NCBI GenBank assembly: GCA_029555025.1
Contig: JAKPTZ010000045.1
Coordinates: forward strand, 124,001 to 188,000
Reading direction: 5' to 3'
Source: Deltaproteobacteria bacterium
GTDB taxonomy: Bacteria; Myxococcota_A; UBA9042; DTJE01
DNA length: 64,000 nucleotides
In this document: one piece after another, positions 54,268-63,438 of the stretch
Layout of the letters: every line of letters starts with the position of its first letter
Numbering within the stretch: position 1 is the first letter of the stretch
Notes under the pieces: generated by a model
The model's database searches: none
The model's input: the letters and a program-made list of their open reading frames with translations, nothing else
Told to the model about the DNA's origin: nothing
Translations under genes and position numbers: made by a program

Positions 54268-54897
54268 ATGCTCACCGAAAAGCTTCTTGAAGTCACGCTG
54301 GTCGGCAGCGAGTGGATTCTTTACATCCTGCTCGGCCTGTCCGTTCTTTCGGTCGCGATCATTGTCGAAAGGGCCCTGTTCTACCTGGCCAACCGCAAGG
54401 CGTGGGCCACGCTGAAGAAGCGTATCGAACCCATGGTTCACGGCCGTCGCTGGGACGAAGTCCGACAGGTCATCGACTCCTGGCCAGGTGCCGAGGTTGA
54501 AGTCCTGCGGGCGGCAATGGACGGATCCGAGATCGGGCCGGAGGCCGCGGACAAGCTGGTGGAATCGGCAATGATCCATGAACAGCAGCGACTGGATCGA
54601 AGGCTGGCCTTTCTTGGAACGCTTGGGAACAATGCGCCGTTCATCGGCCTGTTCGGGACGGTTCTGGGAATCATCCGCGCGTTCCATGACTTGTCCGGAA
54701 ACCTTCAGGGTGGCGCGAACGTGGTCATGGCCGGCATCTCCGAGGCACTGATTGCGACCGCGGTCGGTCTTTTCGTGGCCATCCCCGCGGTCATCGCCTT
54801 CAATTACTTCAACAAGAGCAGTCTTCGAGAAGTCAACAGGGCGCGGGCGGCCGTCAATGAGATCCTCGCATGCAGGCTTGCGGGACGCGACGACTAG
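54268..54897 (+). CDS. MotA/TolQ/ExbB-family proton channel protein
   Basis: 209 residues, three transmembrane segments. N-terminal ILYILLGLSVLSVAIIVERA, a cytoplasmic stretch (KRIEPMVHGRRWDEVRQVI), then LGTLGNNAPFIGLFGTVLGI and the third segment AVGLFVAIPAVIAFNYF. ExbB/TolQ proteins work with ExbD/TolR to couple the proton gradient to outer-membrane processes. No ExbD or TolR gene follows. The gene lies 10 bases behind the giant lipoprotein, so they are likely in one transcript. Its TAG stop shares CTAG with the convergent aminotransferase. Confidence 0.9.
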   Translation: MLTEKLLEVTLVGSEWILYILLGLSVLSVAIIVERALFYLANRKAWATLKKRIEPMVHGRRWDEVRQVIDSWPGAEVEVLRAAMDGSEIGPEAADKLVESAMIHEQQRLDRRLAFLGTLGNNAPFIGLFGTVLGIIRAFHDLSGNLQGGANVVMAGISEALIATAVGLFVAIPAVIAFNYFNKSSLREVNRARAAVNEILACRLAGRDD

Positions 54898-56078
54898 ATC
54901 CGGCCAAACGCCTTTCTGATCCGTTCTGCCGCGCGGCAGCAGTCTTCCACGGACGGAACCAGCGCGAACCTTGCATGGAAGCGACCGGGACTGGTTCCAT
55001 CGGCCAGCGGCTCGCCCAGAGCGGCGCCCGGCGTACACACGATGGCGACATCCCTTGAAAGCAGGCGGGTCGCGAACTCCAGCCCGTCCATTCCTTCCGG
55101 CACCTTCGGCCACAGGTAAAGCGTTGCCTCGGAATCTGGAACCACGCATCCGACGTCCCGAAGCGCCGGTATCAGGATGTCACGCTTTGCCCGATAGACT
55201 TCCCGCATGGCATCCACGTGGGCCTGGTCTGAAAGTGCCGCCACCGCGCCGTCCTGGATGAAGGTGGCCGTCCCGGAATCGATGTTCGTCTTCAATTTCT
55301 TGAAAAGGGATACGAGCCGCGGGTCTCCGCACACCCAGCCGACCCGGTGGCATGTCATGTTCGATCGCTTTGAAAGCGACTGGAACACGATTATTCCATC
55401 CCGGCCGAACTCCAGGATCGACTTCGGCGGACGATTGAACCAGACCTCGGTGTATGCCTCGTCGGAACCGATGATCAACCGGTGACTGTGAGCCCATTCG
55501 ATCAGGGCCGGCCAGAAATCGTCCGGGGCAACGGTTCCGCTTGGTGAATTCGGATAGTTCACCCATATCATCCGGGCACGCGCCAGGACTTCCGCCGGGA
55601 GCGCGTCCAGGTTCGGCAGGAATCCGTTTTCCATTGTCACCGGGTAGTACCACGGCTCCCCGCCGGCAAACAGCGTTCCCCGGTTGTATGGCGGATACCC
55701 GGGACTGGGGCACAGCACGACGTCGCCGGGATCAAGGATCGCGTTCGGAAAATTGAAAACGGCTTCCTTGGATCCGATGGTCGCGCAGACCTCGGTTTCC
55801 GGGTCAAGACGCACGTTGAACCGCTGTTCCATCCATGCCGCCACGGCGGCCCGGAAGCTCCGGTCACCGACATAGCTTGGATAGCCCGCGGATGCCCTGG
55901 CATCGACACCGGCCTGGACAGCCTTGCGGACGATGTCCGGGGTCGGCTCGGTCGGATCGCCGACGCCGAAGTCAATCGGGTCGAACCCGCCAATCCGCAA
56001 TTCACTGGCCATGCGATCGATTTCCGCGAACGGATACCCGCTGAGGGACTGGATTCTTTTTGAAGCCCTGATTTCCAT
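54894..56078 (-). CDS. Class I/II aminotransferase (DapC / LL-DAP-aminotransferase-like)
   Basis: 394 residues, fold type I PLP enzyme. FGVGDPTEPTPDIVRKAV near the start, a substrate-side segment DPGDVVLCPSPGYPPY, VNYPNSPSGTVAP, DEAYTEVWF, and the PLP Lys in SLSKRSNMTCHRVGW. The last reads SKRSNMTGHR in most relatives; here Cys replaces Gly. Such enzymes work in lysine/diaminopimelate or other amino acid pathways; the substrate cannot be told from sequence. The ATG at 56078 is placed by a rather distant AGGAG. Stop codon shared as CTAG with the ExbB-type gene. Confidence 0.9.
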   Translation of the reverse strand: MEIRASKRIQSLSGYPFAEIDRMASELRIGGFDPIDFGVGDPTEPTPDIVRKAVQAGVDARASAGYPSYVGDRSFRAAVAAWMEQRFNVRLDPETEVCATIGSKEAVFNFPNAILDPGDVVLCPSPGYPPYNRGTLFAGGEPWYYPVTMENGFLPNLDALPAEVLARARMIWVNYPNSPSGTVAPDDFWPALIEWAHSHRLIIGSDEAYTEVWFNRPPKSILEFGRDGIIVFQSLSKRSNMTCHRVGWVCGDPRLVSLFKKLKTNIDSGTATFIQDGAVAALSDQAHVDAMREVYRAKRDILIPALRDVGCVVPDSEATLYLWPKVPEGMDGLEFATRLLSRDVAIVCTPGAALGEPLADGTSPGRFHARFALVPSVEDCCRAAERIRKAFGRI

Positions 56079-56257
56079 GGATTGCGCACCAACTCCTGTG
56101 ATTCGTCAAAACGGCCGGGGGACACTCCTGCCGCGCATTGATAAAGCGGCTATCTGGTATCACGGAATGAAGGATTGGGCAATGCCGGCAGGAACGGAGT
56201 CATCCATCATGGGAAAGGAAGTGCGCCCCAGATTGGTGACGGGATGCGGCAAACCTT

Positions 56258-56275
56258 TCCGCGGCTGACCGCGGA
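56258..56275. other. Perfect 7-base-pair hairpin 20 bases after the rho stop
   Basis: TCCGCGG (56258-56264) and CCGCGGA (56269-56275) around the four-base loop CTGA. No T-tract follows on the minus strand, so it is not a standard intrinsic terminator; it may protect the 3' end of the rho transcript. Confidence 0.35.
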
Positions 56276-56294
56276 CAACTGACGGCCGAAAATT

Positions 56295-57542
56295 TCAGCG
56301 ATTCATGGAGTTCAGGAACTCTTCGTTCGAATCGTAGCGGGAAAGCTTGTCCAGAAGGAATTCCATGGCGTCAAGGACGTTGAGCGGGTGCAGGAGCTGA
56401 CGCAGGATCCACACGCGGTTAAGCGTCATCGGGTCCAGCAGCAGTTCTTCCTTTCGCGTGCCGGACTTGTTGATGTCCAGCGTCGGGAAGATGCGCTTTT
56501 CCATCAGCTTGCGATCCAGGTGCAGTTCGCAGTTACCGGTGCCCTTGAATTCTTCGAAGATGACTTCGTCCATCCTGGAGCCGGTATCGATGAGCGCCGT
56601 GCCGATGATGGTCAGCGAACCGCCGTCTTCGATGTTACGGGCGGCACCGAAGAAACGCTTCGGCTTGTGCAGCGCGTTGGAATCGACACCGCCGGACAGG
56701 ATCTTGCCGGACGGCGGGACAACGGTGTTGTACGCGCGGGCCAGCCTGGTGATGGAGTCGATAAGGATAACGACGTCACGCCTGTGCTCGACAAGGCGCT
56801 TGGCCTTCTCGATAACCATTTCGGCGACCTGGACATGGCGGGCAGCCGGCTCGTCGAACGTCGAGGAGATGACTTCGCCCTTGACCGACCTTTCCATGTC
56901 GGTGACTTCTTCCGGGCGTTCGTCGATCAGCAGGACGATCAGATAGACTTCCTTGTGGTTCGTCGCGATGGCGTGGGCAAGGTCCTGCAGGACGACGGTC
57001 TTGCCGGTCCTGGGGGCCGCGACGACCAGCGTGCGCTGGCCCTTTCCAAGCGGGCACAGCAGGTCGATGACGCGGGTCGTGTAGTTCTTGGGATCGTATT
57101 CAAGCTTGAACTTCTGGTCCGGGTACAGCGGGGTCAGGTTGTCGAACAGGGTCTTCAGCTTTGCATTGTCGGGATCTTCATAATTGATGGTCTCGACCTT
57201 AAGCAGGGCGAAGTAACGTTCGCCGTCCTTCGGGGGACGAATCTGACCGGAAACGGTGTCGCCGGTACGCAGGTTGAAGCGACGAATCTGCGACGGGGAG
57301 ACGTAGATGTCGTCAGACCCGGGGAGGTAGCTGGTATCCGGGGCGCGCAGAAAGCCGAAGCCTTCCGGCAGCACCTGGAGCACGCCTTCCCCGTAGATGA
57401 AGCCGTTCTGTTCGGTCTGGGCCTGCAGAATCGCGAAAATCAGCTCCTGCTTGCGCAGTCCGCGTGCGTTTTCCACGTTCAGATCCTTGGCCAGATTCAA
57501 CAGATCCGTAATCTTCATCAGCTTGAGTTCGTTGAGGTTCAC
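56295..57542 (-). CDS. rho: Transcription termination factor Rho
   Basis: 415 residues. N-terminal Rho-N helices ([20 protein letters not shown]), RNA-binding cold-shock domain ([34 protein letters not shown]), and ATPase with P loop [17 protein letters not shown], and the Q/R loops around [13 protein letters not shown] and [16 protein letters not shown]. Start is GTG 57542 behind GGAGGA. The many overlapping convergent gene ends and absence of intrinsic terminators in this window fit heavy use of Rho. Confidence 0.97.
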   Translation of the reverse strand: MNLNELKLMKITDLLNLAKDLNVENARGLRKQELIFAILQAQTEQNGFIYGEGVLQVLPEGFGFLRAPDTSYLPGSDDIYVSPSQIRRFNLRTGDTVSGQIRPPKDGERYFALLKVETINYEDPDNAKLKTLFDNLTPLYPDQKFKLEYDPKNYTTRVIDLLCPLGKGQRTLVVAAPRTGKTVVLQDLAHAIATNHKEVYLIVLLIDERPEEVTDMERSVKGEVISSTFDEPAARHVQVAEMVIEKAKRLVEHRRDVVILIDSITRLARAYNTVVPPSGKILSGGVDSNALHKPKRFFGAARNIEDGGSLTIIGTALIDTGSRMDEVIFEEFKGTGNCELHLDRKLMEKRIFPTLDINKSGTRKEELLLDPMTLNRVWILRQLLHPLNVLDAMEFLLDKLSRYDSNEEFLNSMNR

Positions 57543-57853
57543 TTATTTCCTCCGCACTTATTTTTTCGGCGCAAAAGTTTTATGAAGGGCGGTACCGCGC
57601 GCCATTTCGGTCCCGCTTCATGGAACCAGGCGAATGCCCCGTCCCGAAACGACAAAGTAAAAAAAGTGGAACTATCGACCAGACAGCCGTGAAATCAAAG
57701 TATTACACGCGCCTGAATCGTGAAAACCGATACCTTGAAGAAAAAGCGGGAACGGGTGGACAGCCCGGCCCAGTGGAACGGTTCAGCCGGAGTTTATGTT
57801 TACGGATATCCGATGTCAAGACTTTCCGACATTTCCGTGTCGAAGGTGACCGG
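57543..57853. other. Gene-poor 311-base spacer upstream of rho
   Basis: It holds the rho ribosome site (near 57547-57552) and presumably the rho promoter and leader. The composition is more A-rich than the flanks around 57640-57760. A GTG-started frame on the plus strand at 57720-57914 lacks a ribosome site and overlaps the hydrolase; I do not call it. Confidence 0.5.
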
Positions 57854-58915
57854 TCAGAAGCCGTTTTTCGATTCGGCGAGCACCAGCCCCGCGGCCACGT
57901 CGTCATCCATTTGATCACCGGCCAGCCAGTCGCGGGCACACGACTCCGCCATCAGCTCATGGCGGAAGAAGGCGGCAAGGTACTTGCGGGTCAGGGCCAG
58001 CGTGACCGCCGGGTCATCCGTTCCGGGACGGCAGAACAGGCTGCAGAACTCGTCGCAGGTGTCCAGGAACGAAACGTGATCGGCGCCGACCATCTCGATC
58101 ATGACGGCCGGCCCGACCGCCGCGTCGTAATAGTCGGAAAAGCGGTTGCCGTATGGGGCACACGAAAGCTGATCCGACAGTTCGCCGTCAACCGTCTGGC
58201 CAAGGGCCACGATTGGAATCTGAATTTCAGGCATCAGTTCCGGCGTCACCGAAGGCCAGTCGGCCGGGTCGTAGTCGTCGATTGGCGGCCCGGCATCCAC
58301 GGGATCCACGCCGAAGACGGCATCGACACGTTCGTCCGACGCCGCCAGCAGGAACGAAAGCTTGCCGCCCATCGAGTGTCCGGACAGACCGACCGATTGC
58401 GCATCAACCTTACCGGCCAGCGGCGCTTCGACGGCATTGCCCTCGCCTGCCGCCCAGTCCATTACCCCGCGCAGGTACTCGGCCATCACGCGATGAGGCA
58501 CCGGACTGAAGGCGCTGCCCGGTATCTTCGGCATAACGACGACCATGCCCCATGACGCAATGTATTCGCCGGTCCCAAGGTATCCGGCCGGTTCCTGCGA
58601 AAACCCGTGGGTAAAAATGACCAGGGGTGCCGGATCCGGAACGTCCGGCAGGAAAAACGTCACGGGCACCGCCCTGGTATCGCCTTCGACCGTCAGCGAC
58701 AGTTCGTGGCTGCCCTGGACGACCGCAAAGGGTCCCCTGTCCGCGGGACTGGCCGCATCCCGGCATGGATCGGGGATATCGGATGCGATTTCCTCAACTT
58801 CTGAAATCGAATCAAGGGCCACGTCAGCCAACGATGCGTCGATATCGGAACCTTCGGTCCCGCCGCAGCCCGCCAGCGTCATCGCAACCATGACAAAAGC
58901 CTGAAAATGCTTCAC
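57854..58915 (-). CDS. Alpha/beta-hydrolase lipoprotein (chlorophyllase/PAF-acetylhydrolase-like)
   Basis: 353 residues. A short hydrophobic signal ends in TLAGC (lipobox). An acidic linker of about 45 residues follows. The hydrolase: oxyanion-side FTHGFSQEPAGYL, nucleophile elbow GLSGHSMGGKLSF, VDPVDAGPP carrying a probable acid, and GADHVSFLD as the catalytic His region, so a full Ser-Asp-His set. Substrate unknown; related enzymes hydrolyse esters. Start is GTG 58915 after CCGGAG. Confidence 0.87.
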   Translation of the reverse strand: MKHFQAFVMVAMTLAGCGGTEGSDIDASLADVALDSISEVEEIASDIPDPCRDAASPADRGPFAVVQGSHELSLTVEGDTRAVPVTFFLPDVPDPAPLVIFTHGFSQEPAGYLGTGEYIASWGMVVVMPKIPGSAFSPVPHRVMAEYLRGVMDWAAGEGNAVEAPLAGKVDAQSVGLSGHSMGGKLSFLLAASDERVDAVFGVDPVDAGPPIDDYDPADWPSVTPELMPEIQIPIVALGQTVDGELSDQLSCAPYGNRFSDYYDAAVGPAVMIEMVGADHVSFLDTCDEFCSLFCRPGTDDPAVTLALTRKYLAAFFRHELMAESCARDWLAGDQMDDDVAAGLVLAESKNGF

Positions 58916-58976
58916 AGTATGTCTCCGGGGACGAAGTTCCATAAAATATCACGAACTTTTCGGGGGGAAGGATTAA

Positions 58977-59579
58977 ATGAACAGATACGGCCTTTGTTGT
59001 CTGGTACTTATCGCTGCGGCTGCGCTGGGCTGCGAGGAAGAAGTGGCGGGCGAACTTGACGCCAGTGAACCCGAGGTGCTTGTTTCCGACGTGCCCTGCG
59101 ATTCGACCGCCTGCACCGACCTGGGAACCGTGACGACAGGAAAGTGCCACATCGCGCTTGAATGTCCGGACAACGAGTACTGCTTCGCCCCGGGACAGCC
59201 GATGTGCGGCATCTGCATGGAACCGGAATCGACCTGCGGGACGGACGCTGACTGTACCGAAGCCGGCCTTGTCTGCGACTGGGTGCGCTCGACGACGTGC
59301 CTGTGCGGTCCGTACAAGTCATGCGGCCCACGCTGCGACGCGGAGGACGGAGTGCCGTGCGACCCGGACACCCAGATCTGCTCTGCTGACGGCCACTGCG
59401 TTCCAAGAACCTGCGAATACGACGACGACTGCAACCCGGCCTTCGCCTGCGCGGACGCGGAGGGCGCAAAGGTCTGCACCCGAAAAACTTGTGATTCGGT
59501 CGATGACTGCGACTGCGGATGGTGCGTGAACGGCTCGTGCTACCTGGAACCGGGCACGTGCAGCCTTCCGGTGCCGTGA
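58977..59579 (+). CDS. Cysteine-rich lipoprotein, function unknown
   Basis: 200 residues. Signal MNRYGLCCLVLIAAAALGC has a clear lipobox. The mature protein has over twenty Cys in repeated short motifs (CGTDADCTEAGLVC, CGPYKSCGPRC, CEYDDDCNPAFAC, CDSVDDCDCGWC). The CxxDxDC spacing parallels the lipoproteins at 6755 and 48600, suggesting a shared disulfide-rich module. GGGGGG-AAGGA stands before the ATG. The GH5-like lipoprotein follows after 36 bases, so one operon. Confidence 0.75.
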   Translation: MNRYGLCCLVLIAAAALGCEEEVAGELDASEPEVLVSDVPCDSTACTDLGTVTTGKCHIALECPDNEYCFAPGQPMCGICMEPESTCGTDADCTEAGLVCDWVRSTTCLCGPYKSCGPRCDAEDGVPCDPDTQICSADGHCVPRTCEYDDDCNPAFACADAEGAKVCTRKTCDSVDDCDCGWCVNGSCYLEPGTCSLPVP

Positions 59580-59615
59580 CGGTCGTAAATCAATAACATC
59601 TTCAGGGGGTTCTTG

Positions 59616-61610
59616 ATGAACAACGCCATCCGGAGCATCAGCAGGCTTCTTGGGTTCGCCGTCCTGCTTGCCGCAATTGCCGGCCCGGGGTGTGGTGGGG
59701 ACAATTCACCCTCGGATGCATGGGACTCAACGATGGACGATGCCGATCCCGAGGTGTCCGACTCGGGAATCGGCGATCAATCGACCGGGGATGCGCACGA
59801 CGATTCGGTTGTCACCGGGGATTCCGGGCCGGACGACGTCGGACCGGCTGATGCCGCCGAAACATACGACGCGGTTGACCCGGACTTCTTCAGGTACAAC
59901 GACGTGCCGACGTTCTGCGTGGCCGGCCTGGAGTGCGTGTTCGCGTTCAGCATCAATGCAACCCCCGACAACCCGTTCGATCCTGATGAAATCGACATCA
60001 AGGCGACCATAACGACTTCGACGGGGGCGACTTACGTCAGACCGGCCTACTACCGGATCCCGTTTCAGGATTACGGCGGCAGGCCGGGGCCGGCCATGGA
60101 GCCCGCTTCATGGGCCGTCAGCTTCCTGCCGGACGGTGGCGGTGAATGGTCAATTGAAGTTGTGGCGCATTACCAGGGACGTCCGCATATCCTGCCCCCC
60201 CTCTATTTCCCGATAGAGGGCGAAAGCGATCGACAGGGCGTGATCAGGCCGAGTCCACGTGACCCCCGCTTCCTGGAATTCGAAGACGGCACGCCGTATT
60301 TCCCGATCGGCGAGAACATGTGCTGGTACGACAACGACGTCACGGACTATACGGGAAAGGGCGACAACCCAGGATGGATGAAGAAGCTTTTCGACAGCGG
60401 CGGCAACTTCATGCGCCTGTGGATGGCGACTTGGGGATTCGCCCTGGAATGGACTTACCCGGAAGGTTCGGTGCTTGGCGACTACACGCCCAGGATGGAC
60501 CGCGCCTGGGCACTTGACCGGGTGTTCTGGAAGGCCGAGGCGCTTGGACTCAAAGTGATGTTGTGCATGTACAGCCACGGACAGTTTTCGACGTCGTCGA
60601 ACAGCGAGTGGTTAAACAACCCGTACAACGTCGTCAATGGCGGTCCGCTGCCTGACGCCGCGGCTTTCTTCACGGACGAAACAGCCCGGAAGCTGACCAG
60701 GAACCGGATCCGGTACATCGTGGCTCGCTGGGGCGCCAGCCCTGCCCTGATGGCATGGGAACTGTTCAACGAAGTGGATCTGACAGACCAGCACGACGCG
60801 GCGACGGTCGCTGCGTGGCACCAGGAAATGGCCGCCCTTATCAAGTCCCTGGATCCGTACGGACGCATGGTGACCAGCAGCATCTCTTCCTTCGGGACGT
60901 TCTGGCTGATGGATCAGGCGCTTTTCGGTGATGTCCCGGAAATCGACCTGACGCAGGTGCACCACTACGGAAGCGACCTGACGAAATTCGACGTGGCCGC
61001 CGAGGTTCCCGGCATGGCCGAAAGCTATTCCCGATTCGGCAAACCGGTGTTCTTCGGTGAACTGGGCGTGCATTCGGCCGGGCCAGCCGAGTCCCTGGCC
61101 ATCGATCCTTCGTTTATCGGACTTCACGACCTGATCTGGGCCCCGGTCTTCGCGGCCTCGGCCGGATCCGGAATGACCTGGTGGTGGGACAACCTGATTG
61201 ACCCGAACGACCAATACTTCCAGTTCAAGGCGATTGCCGGTTTCGTTTCCGGAATCGACTGGCCCGGCGAAGGCTTCGAACAGGCCGTCCTGCCGACGTC
61301 GGATCAGCAGAACCTGAAGGCATTTGCCATGATCGGCACGGACACCGCACTTGTCTGGGTGAAAAACGTGGCGGAAAAATACTGGCAGCTTGGCGAGACC
61401 GCCGACCCGGCGTTCATCGAGGGCGCGACCCTCGACTTGTCCGGACTGCCCGAAGGCGACTGGATCGTCTGGTGGCACGACACTTTCGGGACAACCAGCT
61501 ATCCGGCCGAAATCGAGGTCGTCGATAACACCGAAACCGCCCTTCCCGTCCCGGGCTTTTCACACGACATCGCCCTGCGCCTGACAAGACAGAAACCTGC
61601 ACAACGCTAG
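59616..61610 (+). CDS. GH5-like glycoside hydrolase lipoprotein with an N-terminal DUF5060-like domain
   Basis: 664 residues. Signal ending in AIAGPGC, an acidic Asp/Gly/Ser linker to about residue 95, then an N-terminal beta-sandwich (PAYYRIPFQDYGGRPGPA, ASWAVSFLPDGGGEWSIEV) like domains before GH5-type cellulases. The barrel begins PYFPIGENMCWYD; the acid/base Glu386 lies in WELFNEVDL and the nucleophile Glu482 in FFGELGV, both in place. A C-terminal beta domain with DWIVWWHDTF follows. It is an outer-membrane-bound glycanase; substrate unknown. ATG 59616 follows AGGGGG. Confidence 0.83.
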   Translation: MNNAIRSISRLLGFAVLLAAIAGPGCGGDNSPSDAWDSTMDDADPEVSDSGIGDQSTGDAHDDSVVTGDSGPDDVGPADAAETYDAVDPDFFRYNDVPTFCVAGLECVFAFSINATPDNPFDPDEIDIKATITTSTGATYVRPAYYRIPFQDYGGRPGPAMEPASWAVSFLPDGGGEWSIEVVAHYQGRPHILPPLYFPIEGESDRQGVIRPSPRDPRFLEFEDGTPYFPIGENMCWYDNDVTDYTGKGDNPGWMKKLFDSGGNFMRLWMATWGFALEWTYPEGSVLGDYTPRMDRAWALDRVFWKAEALGLKVMLCMYSHGQFSTSSNSEWLNNPYNVVNGGPLPDAAAFFTDETARKLTRNRIRYIVARWGASPALMAWELFNEVDLTDQHDAATVAAWHQEMAALIKSLDPYGRMVTSSISSFGTFWLMDQALFGDVPEIDLTQVHHYGSDLTKFDVAAEVPGMAESYSRFGKPVFFGELGVHSAGPAESLAIDPSFIGLHDLIWAPVFAASAGSGMTWWWDNLIDPNDQYFQFKAIAGFVSGIDWPGEGFEQAVLPTSDQQNLKAFAMIGTDTALVWVKNVAEKYWQLGETADPAFIEGATLDLSGLPEGDWIVWWHDTFGTTSYPAEIEVVDNTETALPVPGFSHDIALRLTRQKPAQR

Positions 61611-61659
61611 ACTCAGGGAGCCATCAGGCCGGAGAAACTCGCGCAGTTGCCTTCCGCAG

Positions 61660-63318
61660 TTATTCTTTCGTGGCGATGTTGGGCAGTTCCAGGCCGTAGC
61701 CGTGCTTCTTGTCGGTGGCCTTCAGGACAAACCCGAGAATCAGGGCGGCAACGCCGAGCAGGGCCAGCATCAGAAGCGGATAGGTGTAGTTGTACGAAAC
61801 GGCGGCGACCTGCGGAGTGATCTTTCCGGCGGCCAGGTCAGTCGCGACGTCGGGGTTGGTGGCCGTCAGGATCTTGCCGATAAGCAGCGGGAACAGCCAC
61901 AGGCCGATGTTCTGGACCCAGAAAATCAGGGCGTACGCCGAGCCGATGACCTTTGCGTCAACCAGCTTGGGAACGCTCGGCCACAGGGACGCGGGCACCA
62001 GCGAGAACGAGGAACCAAGCACAAGGATCGTGCCGAACGCCAGAACCATGCCACCGATATTGTTGCCCTTGAACATCGGCAGCACGAAGGCGAAGGTCAG
62101 GTGGCAAACGATCAGCAGCAGGGAACCGATCATCAACATTGATGCGGCCTTGCCCTTCGTATCGACGTACTTGCCGATGATCGGCGTGATGCCGACGGCC
62201 AGCAGCGGGAACACCGCGAAAATCGATTCGGCGGACTGGCGCATGTAAGACATGAAGCAGAACACGACCAGCAGGGCGACGGCGGTAACCAGCAGGGCGA
62301 CTCTTGGCGCCTTCCTCTTCTGGAAATTGCTCATGAACGCGCTGATGGCGACGATCAGCATGACGCCGTACTGGACAAGCATGATCTTCGTCGAGGCCCA
62401 GATCGATTCCTTCGGGACCTCGGTAAAAGTCAGGTTGCACTGAAGCATGTTGACGGCGTACTTCTGGAACGGAAAGATCGCCGAGTAATAAAGAACGCAA
62501 AGCAGGGCGACCAGCCAGAAGCCCTTGCTGGAAAGTATTGCGCCGATGTCGCGCACCACGAAAGGTTCCTTTTCCTCGGTGTCGCCGATCTGGGTTTCCA
62601 GCTTCTTGTCCATGAAGAAATAGACGACGAACATGATGAACGCGATCATCAACAGGATGACGCCGAACGCGACGGAACGCGACACATCGACGCGGCCGAA
62701 CATCTTGGCGACGGCGGGCGAGAAGATCATGCAGGTGGCAACGCCCAGGCGCGCCAGGGCCATCTCGGAACCCATGGCCAGGGCCATTTCGCGCCCCTTG
62801 AACCACTTCACGATACCGCGCGAAACCGTGATGCCCGCCATTTCGACGCCGCAGCCGAACACCATGAAGCCGACGGCGGCGAACTTGGCTGAAGCCGGCA
62901 TCCCCTTGTAGAACGGGGAAACGCCAAGCTCGTCGAAGATCGGGATGTAATTCAGGTTTTCCGTGAACCAGGTCTGCAGGGCCGAGGTCTGGAACGCTTC
63001 GGTGACGGCATACCAGTTGATTAGCGCGCCTGCCAGCATGACCGCGCCGGAAAGCAGCGCGGTAAAGCGCACGCCCATCCGGTCAAGGATGATCCCGGCA
63101 AAAATCAGGAAGAAAATGAAGACGTTCAGGAAGGTCTCGGAGCCCTGATAGGTTCCGAAGGCGGCCGAGTCCCAGCCCCTGGTCGTTTCCATCAGATCCT
63201 TGATGGGCGACAGGATGTCCATGAAGATGTACGAGGAAAACATCGCCAGCGAAAGCAGAAGCAGCACGGTCCATCTTGCGGCCGCGCTCTCCCTCAGGTC
63301 TGCCAATTGTCTGGTCAC
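61660..63318 (-). CDS. Major facilitator superfamily transporter
   Basis: 552 residues, about twelve hydrophobic segments. N-terminal half has IILDRMGVRFTALLSGAVML, the motif-A-like loop. A large loop around residues 110-150 (NLNYIPIFDELGVSPFYKG) and a second soluble loop (MDKKLETQIGDTEEKEPFV) between the halves. Resembles MFSD1-like and oxalate/formate-type transporters, but substrate is unclear. Start is GTG 63318 behind AGGAGT; a further upstream start at 63366 would add 16 polar residues. Confidence 0.88.
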   Translation of the reverse strand: MTRQLADLRESAAARWTVLLLLSLAMFSSYIFMDILSPIKDLMETTRGWDSAAFGTYQGSETFLNVFIFFLIFAGIILDRMGVRFTALLSGAVMLAGALINWYAVTEAFQTSALQTWFTENLNYIPIFDELGVSPFYKGMPASAKFAAVGFMVFGCGVEMAGITVSRGIVKWFKGREMALAMGSEMALARLGVATCMIFSPAVAKMFGRVDVSRSVAFGVILLMIAFIMFVVYFFMDKKLETQIGDTEEKEPFVVRDIGAILSSKGFWLVALLCVLYYSAIFPFQKYAVNMLQCNLTFTEVPKESIWASTKIMLVQYGVMLIVAISAFMSNFQKRKAPRVALLVTAVALLVVFCFMSYMRQSAESIFAVFPLLAVGITPIIGKYVDTKGKAASMLMIGSLLLIVCHLTFAFVLPMFKGNNIGGMVLAFGTILVLGSSFSLVPASLWPSVPKLVDAKVIGSAYALIFWVQNIGLWLFPLLIGKILTATNPDVATDLAAGKITPQVAAVSYNYTYPLLMLALLGVAALILGFVLKATDKKHGYGLELPNIATKE

Positions 63319-63438
63319 GGTGAAGACTCCTGTAAAAGCCGGGTCAATTTGCTGAGAAACGCCCATGGTGAACTAAAGGCAGAGGGTACACCAAAAACCG
63401 GTCGCGGCAACCACAAAAAAGAGCCCGCCTGGGAGGCG

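Noticed and set aside
57720-57914. Small plus-strand gene in the rho upstream spacer
   Set aside because: GTG start without ribosome site, overlaps the hydrolase's 3' end, no recognisable domain.
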